From NCBI RefSeq assembly GCF_029892565.1, contig NZ_JARXVH010000024.1, positions 1 through 64,000 of the forward strand: a DNA stretch of 64,000 nucleotides, written 5' to 3'. Position 1 is the stretch's first letter; each line of letters opens with the position of its first letter. The notes below the pieces were generated by a model. The model ran no database searches and was not told the DNA's origin. It saw only the letters and a program-made list of their open reading frames with translations. Below, piece by piece: positions 33,492 through 41,200 of the stretch. The stretch is from Streptomyces pseudovenezuelae. GTDB taxonomy: Bacteria; Actinomycetota; Actinomycetes; Streptomycetales; Streptomycetaceae. A program made the translations under genes and the position numbers.

Positions 33492-34372
33492 GGCCGCCGC
33501 CTCTCACATTGCCCTCCGCTCCGCTCCGCCTTGCCGCCGTCCAGACGGAGGCCGTGCCAGGCGACGTGGCGGGCAACGCCGGCCGAGCCGCCGGGCTGGT
33601 CAGCGCCGCAGCCCGAGAGGGCGCACGGGTGGCGGTGCTGCCAGAACTGCACCTCCCGGGCTATGACTTGACTGCTCTCGCGCAGGACACCAGGTCCGAG
33701 ATCATGTGTGACGAAGCGGGGCGGGTGTGGGACGCACGGCTGGAACCCCTGACCGGCGCCGCCGTGCAGGGAGCCGTCGCCGTTCTGGCGGGCGCCGCGG
33801 TCCGCAGCCCGGACGGCGCCCTGGCAAATTCCACCCTGCTGGTCACCCCAGAGGGAATCGTCTCCGTCCTGTATGACAAAGAGAATCTCTGGCACGCCGA
33901 CGAGGCGGCCCTCTTCCGCCCCGGCCGTGCGGGAGGGTGCCTGGAAGTCGACGGCTGGCGGCTGGGAATCGCCATCTGCTACGACATGTCCTTCCCCGAA
34001 CATGCCCGATCTGCCACGGCGGCGGGTGCCCACGCCTACCTGTGCTCCAGCGCCTTCGCCGCGGGGAACGAGCCGCGGGCGGCCGTCTATATGGCCGCGC
34101 GTGCCTTGGAGAACACGGTCTACAGCGTGTTCGTCAACCCGGTCGGCGGCCCACTGGGCCGGCCCGCGGCCGGCGGCAGCGCGGTTCACGGTCCTGACGG
34201 CGCAATCGTCACACAGGCGCACGGAGTGCGCGAGCAGACCCTTCTGACGGACCTGGACCCCGCCGCCATTGCGAACGTCAGACAGTTCCTGCACATGCTG
34301 GCGGAGTTCCGGGCACGCCAACCGGTCCACGAAGAGGGGAAGTCGCACCCCACCCTGCGGCGCGTCGGCTGA
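33488..34372 (+). CDS. Nitrilase/carbon-nitrogen hydrolase superfamily enzyme
   Basis: This 294-residue protein starts at a GTG that overlaps the previous stop (GTGA). The Glu-Lys-Cys triad is intact: Glu53 (LPELHLPGYD), Lys131 (YDKENLW) and Cys164 (ICYDMSFPE). The fold covers the full length with the usual late block YMAARALENTVYSVFVNPVG. Members hydrolyse nitriles, amides or N-carbamoyl groups, and some act as amidotransferase partners. Coupled to the flavin-reductase-like gene and divergent from the GTP cyclohydrolase operon, it probably acts on a nitrogenous intermediate or in self-resistance. The substrate is unknown. Confidence 0.92.
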   Translation: MRPPPLTLPSAPLRLAAVQTEAVPGDVAGNAGRAAGLVSAAAREGARVAVLPELHLPGYDLTALAQDTRSEIMCDEAGRVWDARLEPLTGAAVQGAVAVLAGAAVRSPDGALANSTLLVTPEGIVSVLYDKENLWHADEAALFRPGRAGGCLEVDGWRLGIAICYDMSFPEHARSATAAGAHAYLCSSAFAAGNEPRAAVYMAARALENTVYSVFVNPVGGPLGRPAAGGSAVHGPDGAIVTQAHGVREQTLLTDLDPAAIANVRQFLHMLAEFRARQPVHEEGKSHPTLRRVG

Positions 34373-34499
34373 TCTGCCTGTCTCGCCGGCGCAAGCGCCG
34401 GCACCAGAAGGCCGTGGGCGAACACCTGTTGGCCGGGCACGGGTGCGTGTTCCCGCGCCGTGCATGACTCCGCCCACATGCGCGTACCGGAACGTAAGG

Positions 34500-34880
34500 C
34501 AGGCAGACACCTTGCTCGGCCAGGACCTCGCGGCAGGTGCCCTCGGCCATCGCATGCGCGTCACGCTCGACGGCCCGGCGGGTGGGACACTGGCAAGACC
34601 AGACGTGCCGGTGCAACAGCCTCCACACATCCGCCATCGAGCAGTCGACCTGGAACTTCCAGGCGATCAGGACTCTGACCCGGGCCAGGGTCCACCGCTG
34701 GTCCTCCCAGCCGTGCTCGGCGGGTCCGAGCGCCAGCTCCTTCTCCAACTCGGCGACCTGGCCATCGGACAGCTTGGGACGTTTCGGTGGCCCCGTGGAA
34801 GCCAGGGCGTCCATCCCGCCCTCCCGCCAGGCACGCCAGCGTTCCACCGACCGCTTACTGACCCGGAGATCCTTCGCGCT
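34500..34880 (-). pseudogene. IS630-type transposase fragment fused to an IS1634 relic
   Basis: The minus-strand frame reads LRVSKRSVERWRAWREGGMDALASTGPPKRPKLSDGQVAELEKELALGPAEHGWEDQRWTLARVRVLIAWKFQVDCSMADVWRLLHRHVWSCQCPTRRAVERD. This is the helix-turn-helix and linker region of IS630 transposases. It follows the IS1634 frame without a stop, so a spurious 616-codon frame results. The N-terminus and the DDE domain are absent. Confidence 0.8.
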
Positions 34881-36309
34881 TTTGAAGTCGTGGTAACGGC
34901 GTTCGACCGCACCCTGACCTTTGTAGCGGACAAGGATCCGGTCCGGGCCGAGCCGACCTGCTCGGCCGGGATGCTCGTCAGCAGCGCCCACCAGCCGTCC
35001 ACCGCGGCCTCGGCCGCCCGGACGTCCTGGTCGAAGTGCCACTGAAGGGCGGGAGGTTCGCCTTCGCCTCCGGTGATCGTCCAGCGCAGGCAGGAGGTGA
35101 CGTGCCGCTTGGCCGCGATGACTCCGATCCGGGCGGTGATCTTCTGGTGGGTGCCGTAGTGTCGGCCGCCCGCCGCGCCGGCAAGCTTGTCCATCTCCTC
35201 GCCGGCCCGGGCCAGTCGCTTCTCGCGATCCCCGGGGCTGGCCCGCCGCGACAGCGGTGGAGTGCACCAGGATCCGGCGCACCCGGTGCACCGGATCCCG
35301 CTTGCGGCGCCCGGCCATGGTGTGAATGTCCTCCAGCACCCGGTAGCTCTCCCGCTCGGCGGCCGGTTTGCCCACGTCCCGTTCAGGCACCCAGTCCACC
35401 GCCTGTGCCTGTTCAAGGTCCAAGGCTGCGTAGACCTCGTCCTTGACCTGGGCGGCCGGGACCGGCGCGCTGAAATCCACCCCGGCCGCGAGCAGTGCGG
35501 CGACATTCGTATAGGACACCAGCTTGGAATCGGCTTCCATCAAGAACTCCCGTGCGCCAGCCATGCCCTGCAGGTCCTTCATCGCGCCGACGACCTGGCT
35601 GACCTCGGCCGCACCCCCGTCGAAGACACGGGCATGGACTTGAATGCCGCCGTCGGCGGACACCGCGAGTCCGGCCTGGACCTGCTTTAGGTCCACCCGC
35701 CGGTCCCCCGGACGCCCGTAGCCGATGACCGGGTACTGCTCGTCCTGGTCCCCGGCGGGGAAGGCGCCATGGACAGACATGCTGGTCATGTCCCAGTGCA
35801 GCCTCGACACGTCGATCCCGAACTCGGCGATCGCCCGGGCACCGACCGTCCCCGCGATCCTGTCCAGCTCCGGCGCGATCGCGTCCAGGGCCCGGGCCAG
35901 ACGGTCGTCATTGAGCAGAGCCGGCTCGATGCCGAACACCTCCTCCACCGCCCAGGTACGGGCCCAGTCACCGACCCGCACCAGCGGCGCGGGCGAGGTC
36001 AGCCGGTTGACCACCAACGCCTCGATCACCTGCCCGTGGGTCAGATGCGCGCTCGCACCTCCCGGACACACCTCGTCGACGATCCCGGCGACATCCAGCC
36101 GGCGCAAAAACTCGGCAGCGGCAGGCAAGAGCGCCCAGACGCTTCTCCACCACGGACGTCACCACCACATCAAGGCGCTGACGCTGAAAGCGAGGACGCG
36201 GAGACCGGGAAGTCATCGACACACCCCACCCAACGCCACACCACCGGCCCAGGACACCCCCGGACCGGTCACACCATACGAATCAACGACCCGCGAAGTA
36301 CGGGACTAG
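34881..36309 (-). pseudogene. IS1634-family transposase, 5' part with compensating frameshifts
   Basis: From 36128 the minus strand encodes FLRRLDVAGIVDEVCPGG (DUF4277-like N-terminus), MTSMSVHGAFPAGDQDEQYPVIGYGRPGDRRVDLKQVQAGLAVSADGG with the catalytic Asp region, and on to VRRILVHSTAVAAGQ. The frame then shifts so that the true sequence (ASPGDREKRLARAGEEMDKLAG...LQWHFDQDV) runs in another frame, before returning at VRYKGQGAVERRYHDFK. The terminal repeat, read outward, is ACCCGCGAAGTACGGGACTA and ends at 36309, matching the right end at 25589. The C-terminal part is replaced by IS630 sequence. Confidence 0.85.
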
Positions 36310-36594
36310 ATGCTGCGGGGTAAACGAACTGGCCTGGACGGAACCTTGCTGGTCCAGGATGCGCGCGGCGAGACGAGGCAGAGCCTCCCACGCGTCGCGC
36401 GAGGTCCGTGGGTGCTCGCGCTGGAGGATGCTGGTGGCCAGATGGGAGAGCAACTCCCGGGCGGAGACGCGCGGGTCGCCGCCGGCACGCAGACGGCCGG
36501 CGAGAGCGTGAACCTGCAGCGGACTGGTCAGCAGAGAGCCGGTAGCCGACCGGGTCCGCTCGCCGGTGGGCCCCATCCCCTTCGACTTGGGCAT
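36283..36594 (-). CDS. Hypothetical protein truncated by the IS1634 insertion
   Basis: This encodes 103 residues from ATG 36594, with GGAGGG upstream: VHALAGRLRAGGDPRVSARELLSHLATSIL...RDAWEALPRLAARILDQQG. I do not recognise the family. The last codons (YFAGR and TGA) are read from the terminal repeat of the IS1634 relic, so the native C-terminus was cut off at 36309. It is divergent from the lipoprotein gene at 36680. It may be non-functional. Confidence 0.45.
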   Translation of the reverse strand: MPKSKGMGPTGERTRSATGSLLTSPLQVHALAGRLRAGGDPRVSARELLSHLATSILQREHPRTSRDAWEALPRLAARILDQQGSVQASSFTPQHLVPYFAGR

Positions 36595-36679
36595 ACGGTG
36601 AGGCCCTCCGCTTCTCCTCGGGCGACGGGAACCGAACTGCGGCCGACGGCGTCGCAGTGACGTTCGGCGGAGCAAGGGA

Positions 36680-37312
36680 GTGGTCATGATGCTGGAGGAC
36701 TGCAGACGGGGTCGCGGATCCTGGACCTCGCTCGCGACCGTCATGATTGCCCTCTCCTGTGTTGTGACCGCCTGCGGAGGGGGAGGTGACGATTCGGAGG
36801 CGGACTCGGCGCCGCCGCGTCCTGCTACCGGTTCAGCCACCGCCACTCCCTCGGAGAGCGGCCCCGGCACGCCGGGAATCCCCAGCTCGCCCTCTGCGAC
36901 TAGGTCGGCGACGTCACTGTCGACGCCGTCGACACGAGCCCCGGCCCCTCATGGGACAGCCTCCACGCCCCCAGGGTGCGCCGCGGGCTCCATTACCGTC
37001 ACCCACCGCCCGGGGGACGCCTCTGTCCACGACCTGTGCGTGCGGCCCGGAACTGTGGTGTCCCTTGTCCTCCAGCCGCGGAACGACGACAAGCTGTGGA
37101 CGGGTCTGCTGAGTTCCGCGCCAGCCTTCGTCCTGGTGTCCGGGTGGGGGGTAGCGGCGGACGGCACGGCCCACGCCGCGCTGCGCTGCGCTGGCGCCCG
37201 GGGCGGTACCGCGAAGATCACGGCGATGGCGAAAGCGCCGGACGTAGCGGGCGCGTCGCGCGTCGCCTTCACGCTCGAGGTGAGTGTGGTGCCGTACACG
37301 ACGCAGGGGTGA
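36680..37312 (+). CDS. Putative secreted lipoprotein
   Basis: The frame opens at GTG 36680, with ATGs at 36686 and 36689; AAGGGAG precedes them. A signal peptide (WTSLATVMIALSCVVTAC) ends in a lipobox-like VTAC, predicting lipidation on the first Cys. A long Ser/Thr/Pro/Ala-rich linker follows to about residue 95. A C-terminal beta-rich domain (SITVTHRPGDASVHDLCVRPGTVVSLVL...SSAPAFVLVSGWGVAADGTAHAALRCAGARGGTAKITA) contains paired Cys residues. The function is unknown. It converges with the BNR-repeat gene on a shared terminator. Confidence 0.75.
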   Translation: MVMMLEDCRRGRGSWTSLATVMIALSCVVTACGGGGDDSEADSAPPRPATGSATATPSESGPGTPGIPSSPSATRSATSLSTPSTRAPAPHGTASTPPGCAAGSITVTHRPGDASVHDLCVRPGTVVSLVLQPRNDDKLWTGLLSSAPAFVLVSGWGVAADGTAHAALRCAGARGGTAKITAMAKAPDVAGASRVAFTLEVSVVPYTTQG

Positions 37313-37338
37313 CCCCGGCAACCCGGGGTCACCCCTGC
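37303..37338. terminator. Bidirectional terminator between convergent genes
   Basis: A perfect 16-bp stem pairs 37303-37318 with 37323-37338 (core AGGGGTGACCCCGG / CCGGGGTCACCCCT) and has a CAAC tetraloop. It includes the stop codon of the lipoprotein gene and lies 12 bases before the end of the convergent BNR-repeat gene. Confidence 0.85.
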
Positions 37339-37350
37339 GAAGCCGCTGCG

Positions 37351-40017
37351 TCAGTGGCAGTCGCGCACGTCGATCGTGTAGATGCCGCGGCCGTGGGTGG
37401 CCGCGTACAGCGTCCGGCCGTCCGGGCTTAGCCTCAACTGGAGTACGGCGACGGCCGGGAGGTTACCGACGCGCTGCCAGGTCGTACGGCCGGGCGCGCG
37501 GTAGACGACGCCCAGGTCGGTGGCGACGGCGAGGCCGCCGTTCGGTGTGACGACCGCGGAGTTGGTCGGCACGTCGGGGAGGTTCTTCGAGATGTCCTTC
37601 CAGGTGGTGCCGCCGTCGGTGGACTCGAAGACGTGGCCGACGCCGGCGCCGGGGCCTTCGGTCCAGTGCCGGGAGAAGCCGTTGACCGCGAGGTAGACGT
37701 GGTCGGCGTGCTTCGGGTCGACGGCGAAGCCGGCGAGGTAGCGGTTGGGTACGGTGCCGTCCGTGCCGGTGGCCGGGAGGGTGATGTCGTGCCAGCCGGT
37801 GCCGTCCGTGTTGCCGACGGAGATGCCGCGGGCGAAGCCCTGGTTGTTGCAGGGGCCGCACCAGGCCGCGTACACCTTGCCGCCCGAGGCCGCGACGGCG
37901 GTCGCGGTGCGGCCGGCGCCCAGATCGTACACGCTGGTCCACTCGTCGCCGCTGCGGATGGCGTAGCCGTGGGTCTGCACCCAGATGTGGCGGCCGCCGG
38001 CGATCCAGGTCGAGCTGTTCTTCGCGTCGGCGGCGAGCGGGGCGATGAAGCGGGCCTCGCCGGTGGCGTTGTCGGCGGGGGCGACGTTGTACGACGTGAT
38101 CTTGCTGGGGTCGGTGACCCAACTGCCGTCGTTGATCGCGCAGTTCTGGGTCACCTGGATCGCCAGGTAGACGTACTCCTCGGCGAGGTTGCAGCCGTTG
38201 GCGGGGTCGGTGAGGGTGTCGCCGCCGTCGCCGCCGAAGTCGGAGCCCATGACCGTGTCGTTGCTGCGCAGGATGGACTGGCCGTTGTCCTGGAGGCCGC
38301 CGGTGACGGAGACGCCTCCGTAGGTCAGGTCCTTGCCGACGCCCACCGAGTAGTACTGGAGGGTGTCGATGGTGCCGTCGTTGAGCGAGGTCCAGTCGGT
38401 GGCGTGCCCGGAGGCGTCCTGGGAGCCGTTGAGGGGGCGCTTGTAGACGCCGCCGTCGTTGCCGACGTAGACGAAGCTCTTGCCGTGATAGCTGCCGATC
38501 GCGACGCCGTGCTGATCGGAGTGGGTGGTCGGGCTGCAGTTGCCCGTCTGCTTGGTGGGGTCGATGCTCCAGCAGGGGAAGCCGAAGTTCCAGTACGGGC
38601 CGACAGTCGACCAGGTGCTGCCGCCGTCCTTGGTCTCGTAGACCTCCTCCAGGCCCGCGTAGACGTGTTCCGCGTTGGCCGGGTCGACGGTCAGGAACTG
38701 GTTGTACCAGGCCTGCACGCCCGGCATGTAGCCGCTGGAGGTCAGCGCGGAACCGTCGGCGGCCAGGCCCTTGTAGTCGGCGACCTTCGTCCAAGGGCCG
38801 GTGGGAGAACCGGACTTGGAGACGTAGATGCCCTCCAGACCGCTGTCCGGGTTGGTGTTGAGCTGCTCCGGGGACTGGTCGATGGCGTAGTAGCGCGAGC
38901 CGTCGGCAGAGCGGGCGAAGGTGACGTTGCCGACGTCGTCCGCGTCGGCGGGCAGGTCGCCCAGGCCGCTGGTGATCCGCGTCCAGGTGCCGCCCGCGCC
39001 CTTGGTGTAGAAGCCGTTGTAGTCGTCACCGCTGCGCCAGCCGACCGCGAGAACCACCTTCGAGGGGTCCTTCGGGTCGATCGCGATGTCGTTGGCGATG
39101 TTCTTGTACGCGGCCGAGTCGTCGTTCGCGAGTGGACCGCCCGGCAGATAGTCGGGGTTGGGTGCGAACTCCAGCTTCCACGCGCCCTTCAGCGTCTTCG
39201 TGGAGTGGCTCCACACACCCTCGCTGGTCGCCGCCCACACGTTGCCGCCGCCGAAGCGCAGTTCGTGGATGGTGGTGGACTCCAGCTCGTCGCCGCCGAC
39301 CCGGCTGCGGGAGGAGAACGTGCCGTGCCGCGGGTCGGACAGAACGTAGACGCCGCTGCCGAGGTAGGCGTCTGCGTTGGTCGTCGCCTCGCCGGTGCCC
39401 AGCCACAGCCGCCCGGCACCGTCCAGCGCGAGCGCGCCGGTCGACTGCGACGACAGTTTGTCGCTGATGGGCTGCCAGCGGCCGCCTCCGGTGTGCGAGC
39501 GCCACACTCCGCCGCCCGCGCTGCCCGCGTACACGTACCCGTCGTCGTCGGCCGCCATCGCGGCCATCCGGCCGGTGACATTGCCCGAGCCGCCGCTGGA
39601 GTTGGAGTCGTAGTCGCGATAGCGCGGGTCGTCGGAGTTGTACGGCAGGTCGGTGATGTTGCGCCAACTGCCGCCGGTACTGGACAGGTTGGTCAGACTC
39701 GTCCAGGCGGCGCCGTACGCGCCCGGGGCGACGATGCCGGGTGAGGTGCGGGCCTCAGCGTACTGGTCGGCGCCTTCGGCTATCTCGTCGGCCTCGTTGC
39801 CGTCGTCACCGCCGCCGCCGTCTTCGGCCTTGGCTTTCGGGCTGACTGCACCCATCGACTGCTCTTGTTCGGCGGCGAGTTGAGCCAGTGCGCGAACCCC
39901 GAAGGGGCTGCCTCCCGGGCCGGGCGCGGCGCCGGCGGGTATCGCCACGAGTGCGGCGGATGCGGTGATGGCGCAGATCGTGAACCAACGTCTCTTGCGG
40001 GTCGGTACTGACACCAA
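37351..40017 (-). CDS. Secreted BNR/sialidase-fold multi-propeller protein
   Basis: This 888-residue protein has a signal peptide (RKRRWFTICAITASAALVAIPAGAA). The acidic Gly/Asp-rich linker around residues 58-85 precedes a beta-propeller region. BNR/Asp-box-like and VPS10-type motifs recur: GGGVWRSHTGGGRWQPIS, VYETKDGGSTWSTVG, VFESTDGGTTWKDISKN and TTWQRVGNLPAV. Others are GYVYAGSAGGGVW and GRTLYAATHGRGIYTID. Such architecture occurs in xyloglucanase-like GH74 and sialidase-fold proteins, but no catalytic pair was confirmed here. It ends in DCH. It is probably an extracellular carbohydrate-acting or binding protein. The ATG/GTG region at 40017 opens the signal peptide directly. Confidence 0.82.
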   Translation of the reverse strand: MVSVPTRKRRWFTICAITASAALVAIPAGAAPGPGGSPFGVRALAQLAAEQEQSMGAVSPKAKAEDGGGGDDGNEADEIAEGADQYAEARTSPGIVAPGAYGAAWTSLTNLSSTGGSWRNITDLPYNSDDPRYRDYDSNSSGGSGNVTGRMAAMAADDDGYVYAGSAGGGVWRSHTGGGRWQPISDKLSSQSTGALALDGAGRLWLGTGEATTNADAYLGSGVYVLSDPRHGTFSSRSRVGGDELESTTIHELRFGGGNVWAATSEGVWSHSTKTLKGAWKLEFAPNPDYLPGGPLANDDSAAYKNIANDIAIDPKDPSKVVLAVGWRSGDDYNGFYTKGAGGTWTRITSGLGDLPADADDVGNVTFARSADGSRYYAIDQSPEQLNTNPDSGLEGIYVSKSGSPTGPWTKVADYKGLAADGSALTSSGYMPGVQAWYNQFLTVDPANAEHVYAGLEEVYETKDGGSTWSTVGPYWNFGFPCWSIDPTKQTGNCSPTTHSDQHGVAIGSYHGKSFVYVGNDGGVYKRPLNGSQDASGHATDWTSLNDGTIDTLQYYSVGVGKDLTYGGVSVTGGLQDNGQSILRSNDTVMGSDFGGDGGDTLTDPANGCNLAEEYVYLAIQVTQNCAINDGSWVTDPSKITSYNVAPADNATGEARFIAPLAADAKNSSTWIAGGRHIWVQTHGYAIRSGDEWTSVYDLGAGRTATAVAASGGKVYAAWCGPCNNQGFARGISVGNTDGTGWHDITLPATGTDGTVPNRYLAGFAVDPKHADHVYLAVNGFSRHWTEGPGAGVGHVFESTDGGTTWKDISKNLPDVPTNSAVVTPNGGLAVATDLGVVYRAPGRTTWQRVGNLPAVAVLQLRLSPDGRTLYAATHGRGIYTIDVRDCH

Positions 40018-40179
40018 GTCCTCCCAAACAGCATGGGCACAGCTTTGGGACAGACACGATCACGGGGTACAGGGGATTCCGTCGGGGCTTGGGCAAGTCT
40101 TGTCCGGAACCTGCCATGCCTATGCGTGTTGCGGAGGTGCGGGCGCGTCCCGTGGCGCTGCGGTCGGCCGCTACCCGCC
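40018..40179. other. Promoter region of the BNR-repeat gene
   Basis: These bases lie upstream of the minus-strand BNR-repeat gene and must contain its promoter and ribosome site (AGGAGGACTT-like on the minus strand just before 40017). No gene is seen. Confidence 0.4.
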
Positions 40180-40430
40180 AGGTTCCTGTCTCAGCCGCAG
40201 TGTGTGGCAGCAGCCGCGGCCGTACATCTGCCGCTTGATCGTCTTAAACGGTTGACGGGGCCTTCGACGACGCCGGAACTGCAGGCGAGCGTCATCCCGG
40301 CGAGGACGTCGTCCCAGTCCTGGCGTAGGAATCCGGCGAAGCCCCGTACCGGACCGGGCCCGTTGGTTCGGCCGCGCGGACCCAGGCGGCCAGGGGGTGC
40401 GCCTACCGGTACGCGTACCTGCTGACCGCG
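40180..40430 (-). pseudogene. ISL3-like transposase, C-terminal fragment
   Basis: The minus strand reads GPVRGFAGFLRQDWDDVLAGMTLACSSGVVEGPVN and, after a frameshift, KTIKRQMYGRGC. This is the characteristic SSGxVEGxVNRxKxIKRQMYGR ending of ISL3-family transposases, including the last catalytic Glu. The rest is missing. Confidence 0.75.
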
Positions 40431-40640
40431 ATGACGAGTTGCACCGCAAGGCCGGCCGGCGGCGGGTTTCGCCGCTGTCCACGGATCTCCGTGCCGTCGA
40501 CGATCCCAGTCCGGTCGTTGGCGCCCAGGTACCCGACGACCTTGGTGAGAGCAGGGCGCATCGGAGGGACGATGCGTTGGCAGGTTGGCAGAGGAAATCG
40601 GGATACGGGAAGCTCGGCATGATCGACCGACCACGCTGCC
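40430..40640 (-). pseudogene. IS5/DDE_Tnp_4-type transposase fragment
   Basis: The minus strand reads LPTCQRIVPPMRPALTKVVGYLGANDRTGIVDGTEIRGQRR, the part of a DDE_Tnp_4 transposase around the first catalytic Asp (VDGTEI). Flanking parts are frameshifted or absent. It abuts the ISL3-like fragment. From 40640 to 40870 nothing further is recognised. Confidence 0.65.
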
Positions 40641-40874
40641 GCATGATGTGGATTTCCGGGACTCCGCCCTGGACGCACCCGTGGCGCGGTCGCCGCCCGT
40701 CGCGATGAGAGGCTCGGGCGCAGATCAGGATGTTCCCCTCGCGTCACCGTCGAGGCCATCTACCGTCTGCAGTCTCACTGCAGGCCGTGGCGAAGGCCCA
40801 GTCGGTCGCTTCCTGCACGATCTCTGACCTGCCGTTGGGGGTATGGCCGTCGATGACTGCTGGCCGGAGGCCAT

Positions 40875-40895
40875 CATGTGAGTTTCATGTGAGTC
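40875..40895. promoter_or_regulatory. 11-base tandem direct repeats, candidate OmpR-type operator
   Basis: TCATGTGAGTT and TCATGTGAGTC lie back to back (period 11), starting at 40874-40875. OmpR/PhoB-type regulators bind such 11-base direct repeats. The ABC transporter operon with an OmpR-type regulator starts at 42442 but is now separated from this region by the TnpB element at 41052-42427. Confidence 0.45.
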
Positions 40896-41003
40896 CCAGG
40901 GTCATCGGGTGCTGTCTCTGGGGTCTTCCCAGGTCAGAGGCTTGGCGTTCCCATGAAACGTTCATGTTCGTCCAGATCAGGCTCACGTCGGTGGCGGACA
41001 GTG

Positions 41004-41034
41004 AGTGGTGCACGCGACGGTCGCGTGCACCACT
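41004..41034. repeat. Perfect 14-bp inverted repeat beside the TnpB element
   Basis: AGTGGTGCACGCGA (41004-41017) pairs with TCGCGTGCACCACT (41021-41034) around a 3-base loop. It ends 17 bases before the right end of the TnpB element. It may be a terminator of a lost gene, an operator, or a single-stranded hairpin relevant to insertion of the element. Confidence 0.6.
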
Positions 41035-41035
41035 G

Positions 41036-41200
41036 CCGGTCTGGAGTCTCGTTGACTTCTTCCCCCCTCCTGAAGGAGGGGGATTCCTACGGCTCGCGCT
41101 GTAGGGGTTCCTGCTTCAACGCCGGCTGCCCGCCAGGAGAACTCCCTTGAGGTCTTACACCGGCTCCACAGGCCGAGACGGCCAGCCCGGCCGCCTTGAT
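41036..41200 (-). ncRNA. Putative omega RNA (reRNA) of TnpB copy 1
   Basis: TnpB proteins use an RNA transcribed from the 3' end of tnpB through the element's right end, with the guide formed by the flanking DNA. Here the right end runs to TCAA (minus strand, 41055-41052). A hairpin CCCCCTCCT/AGGAGGGGG (41063-41071/41074-41082) lies inside it. The guide would begin at 41051; the first 16 bases read CGAGACTCCAGACCGG on the minus strand. The 5' boundary is a guess. Confidence 0.4.

Noticed and set aside
37633..39744. 703-codon plus-strand open frame opposite the BNR-repeat gene
   Set aside because: It is low-complexity Val/Gly/Ala/Asp-rich shadow. The minus strand encodes a signal peptide and repeated BNR-like motifs.
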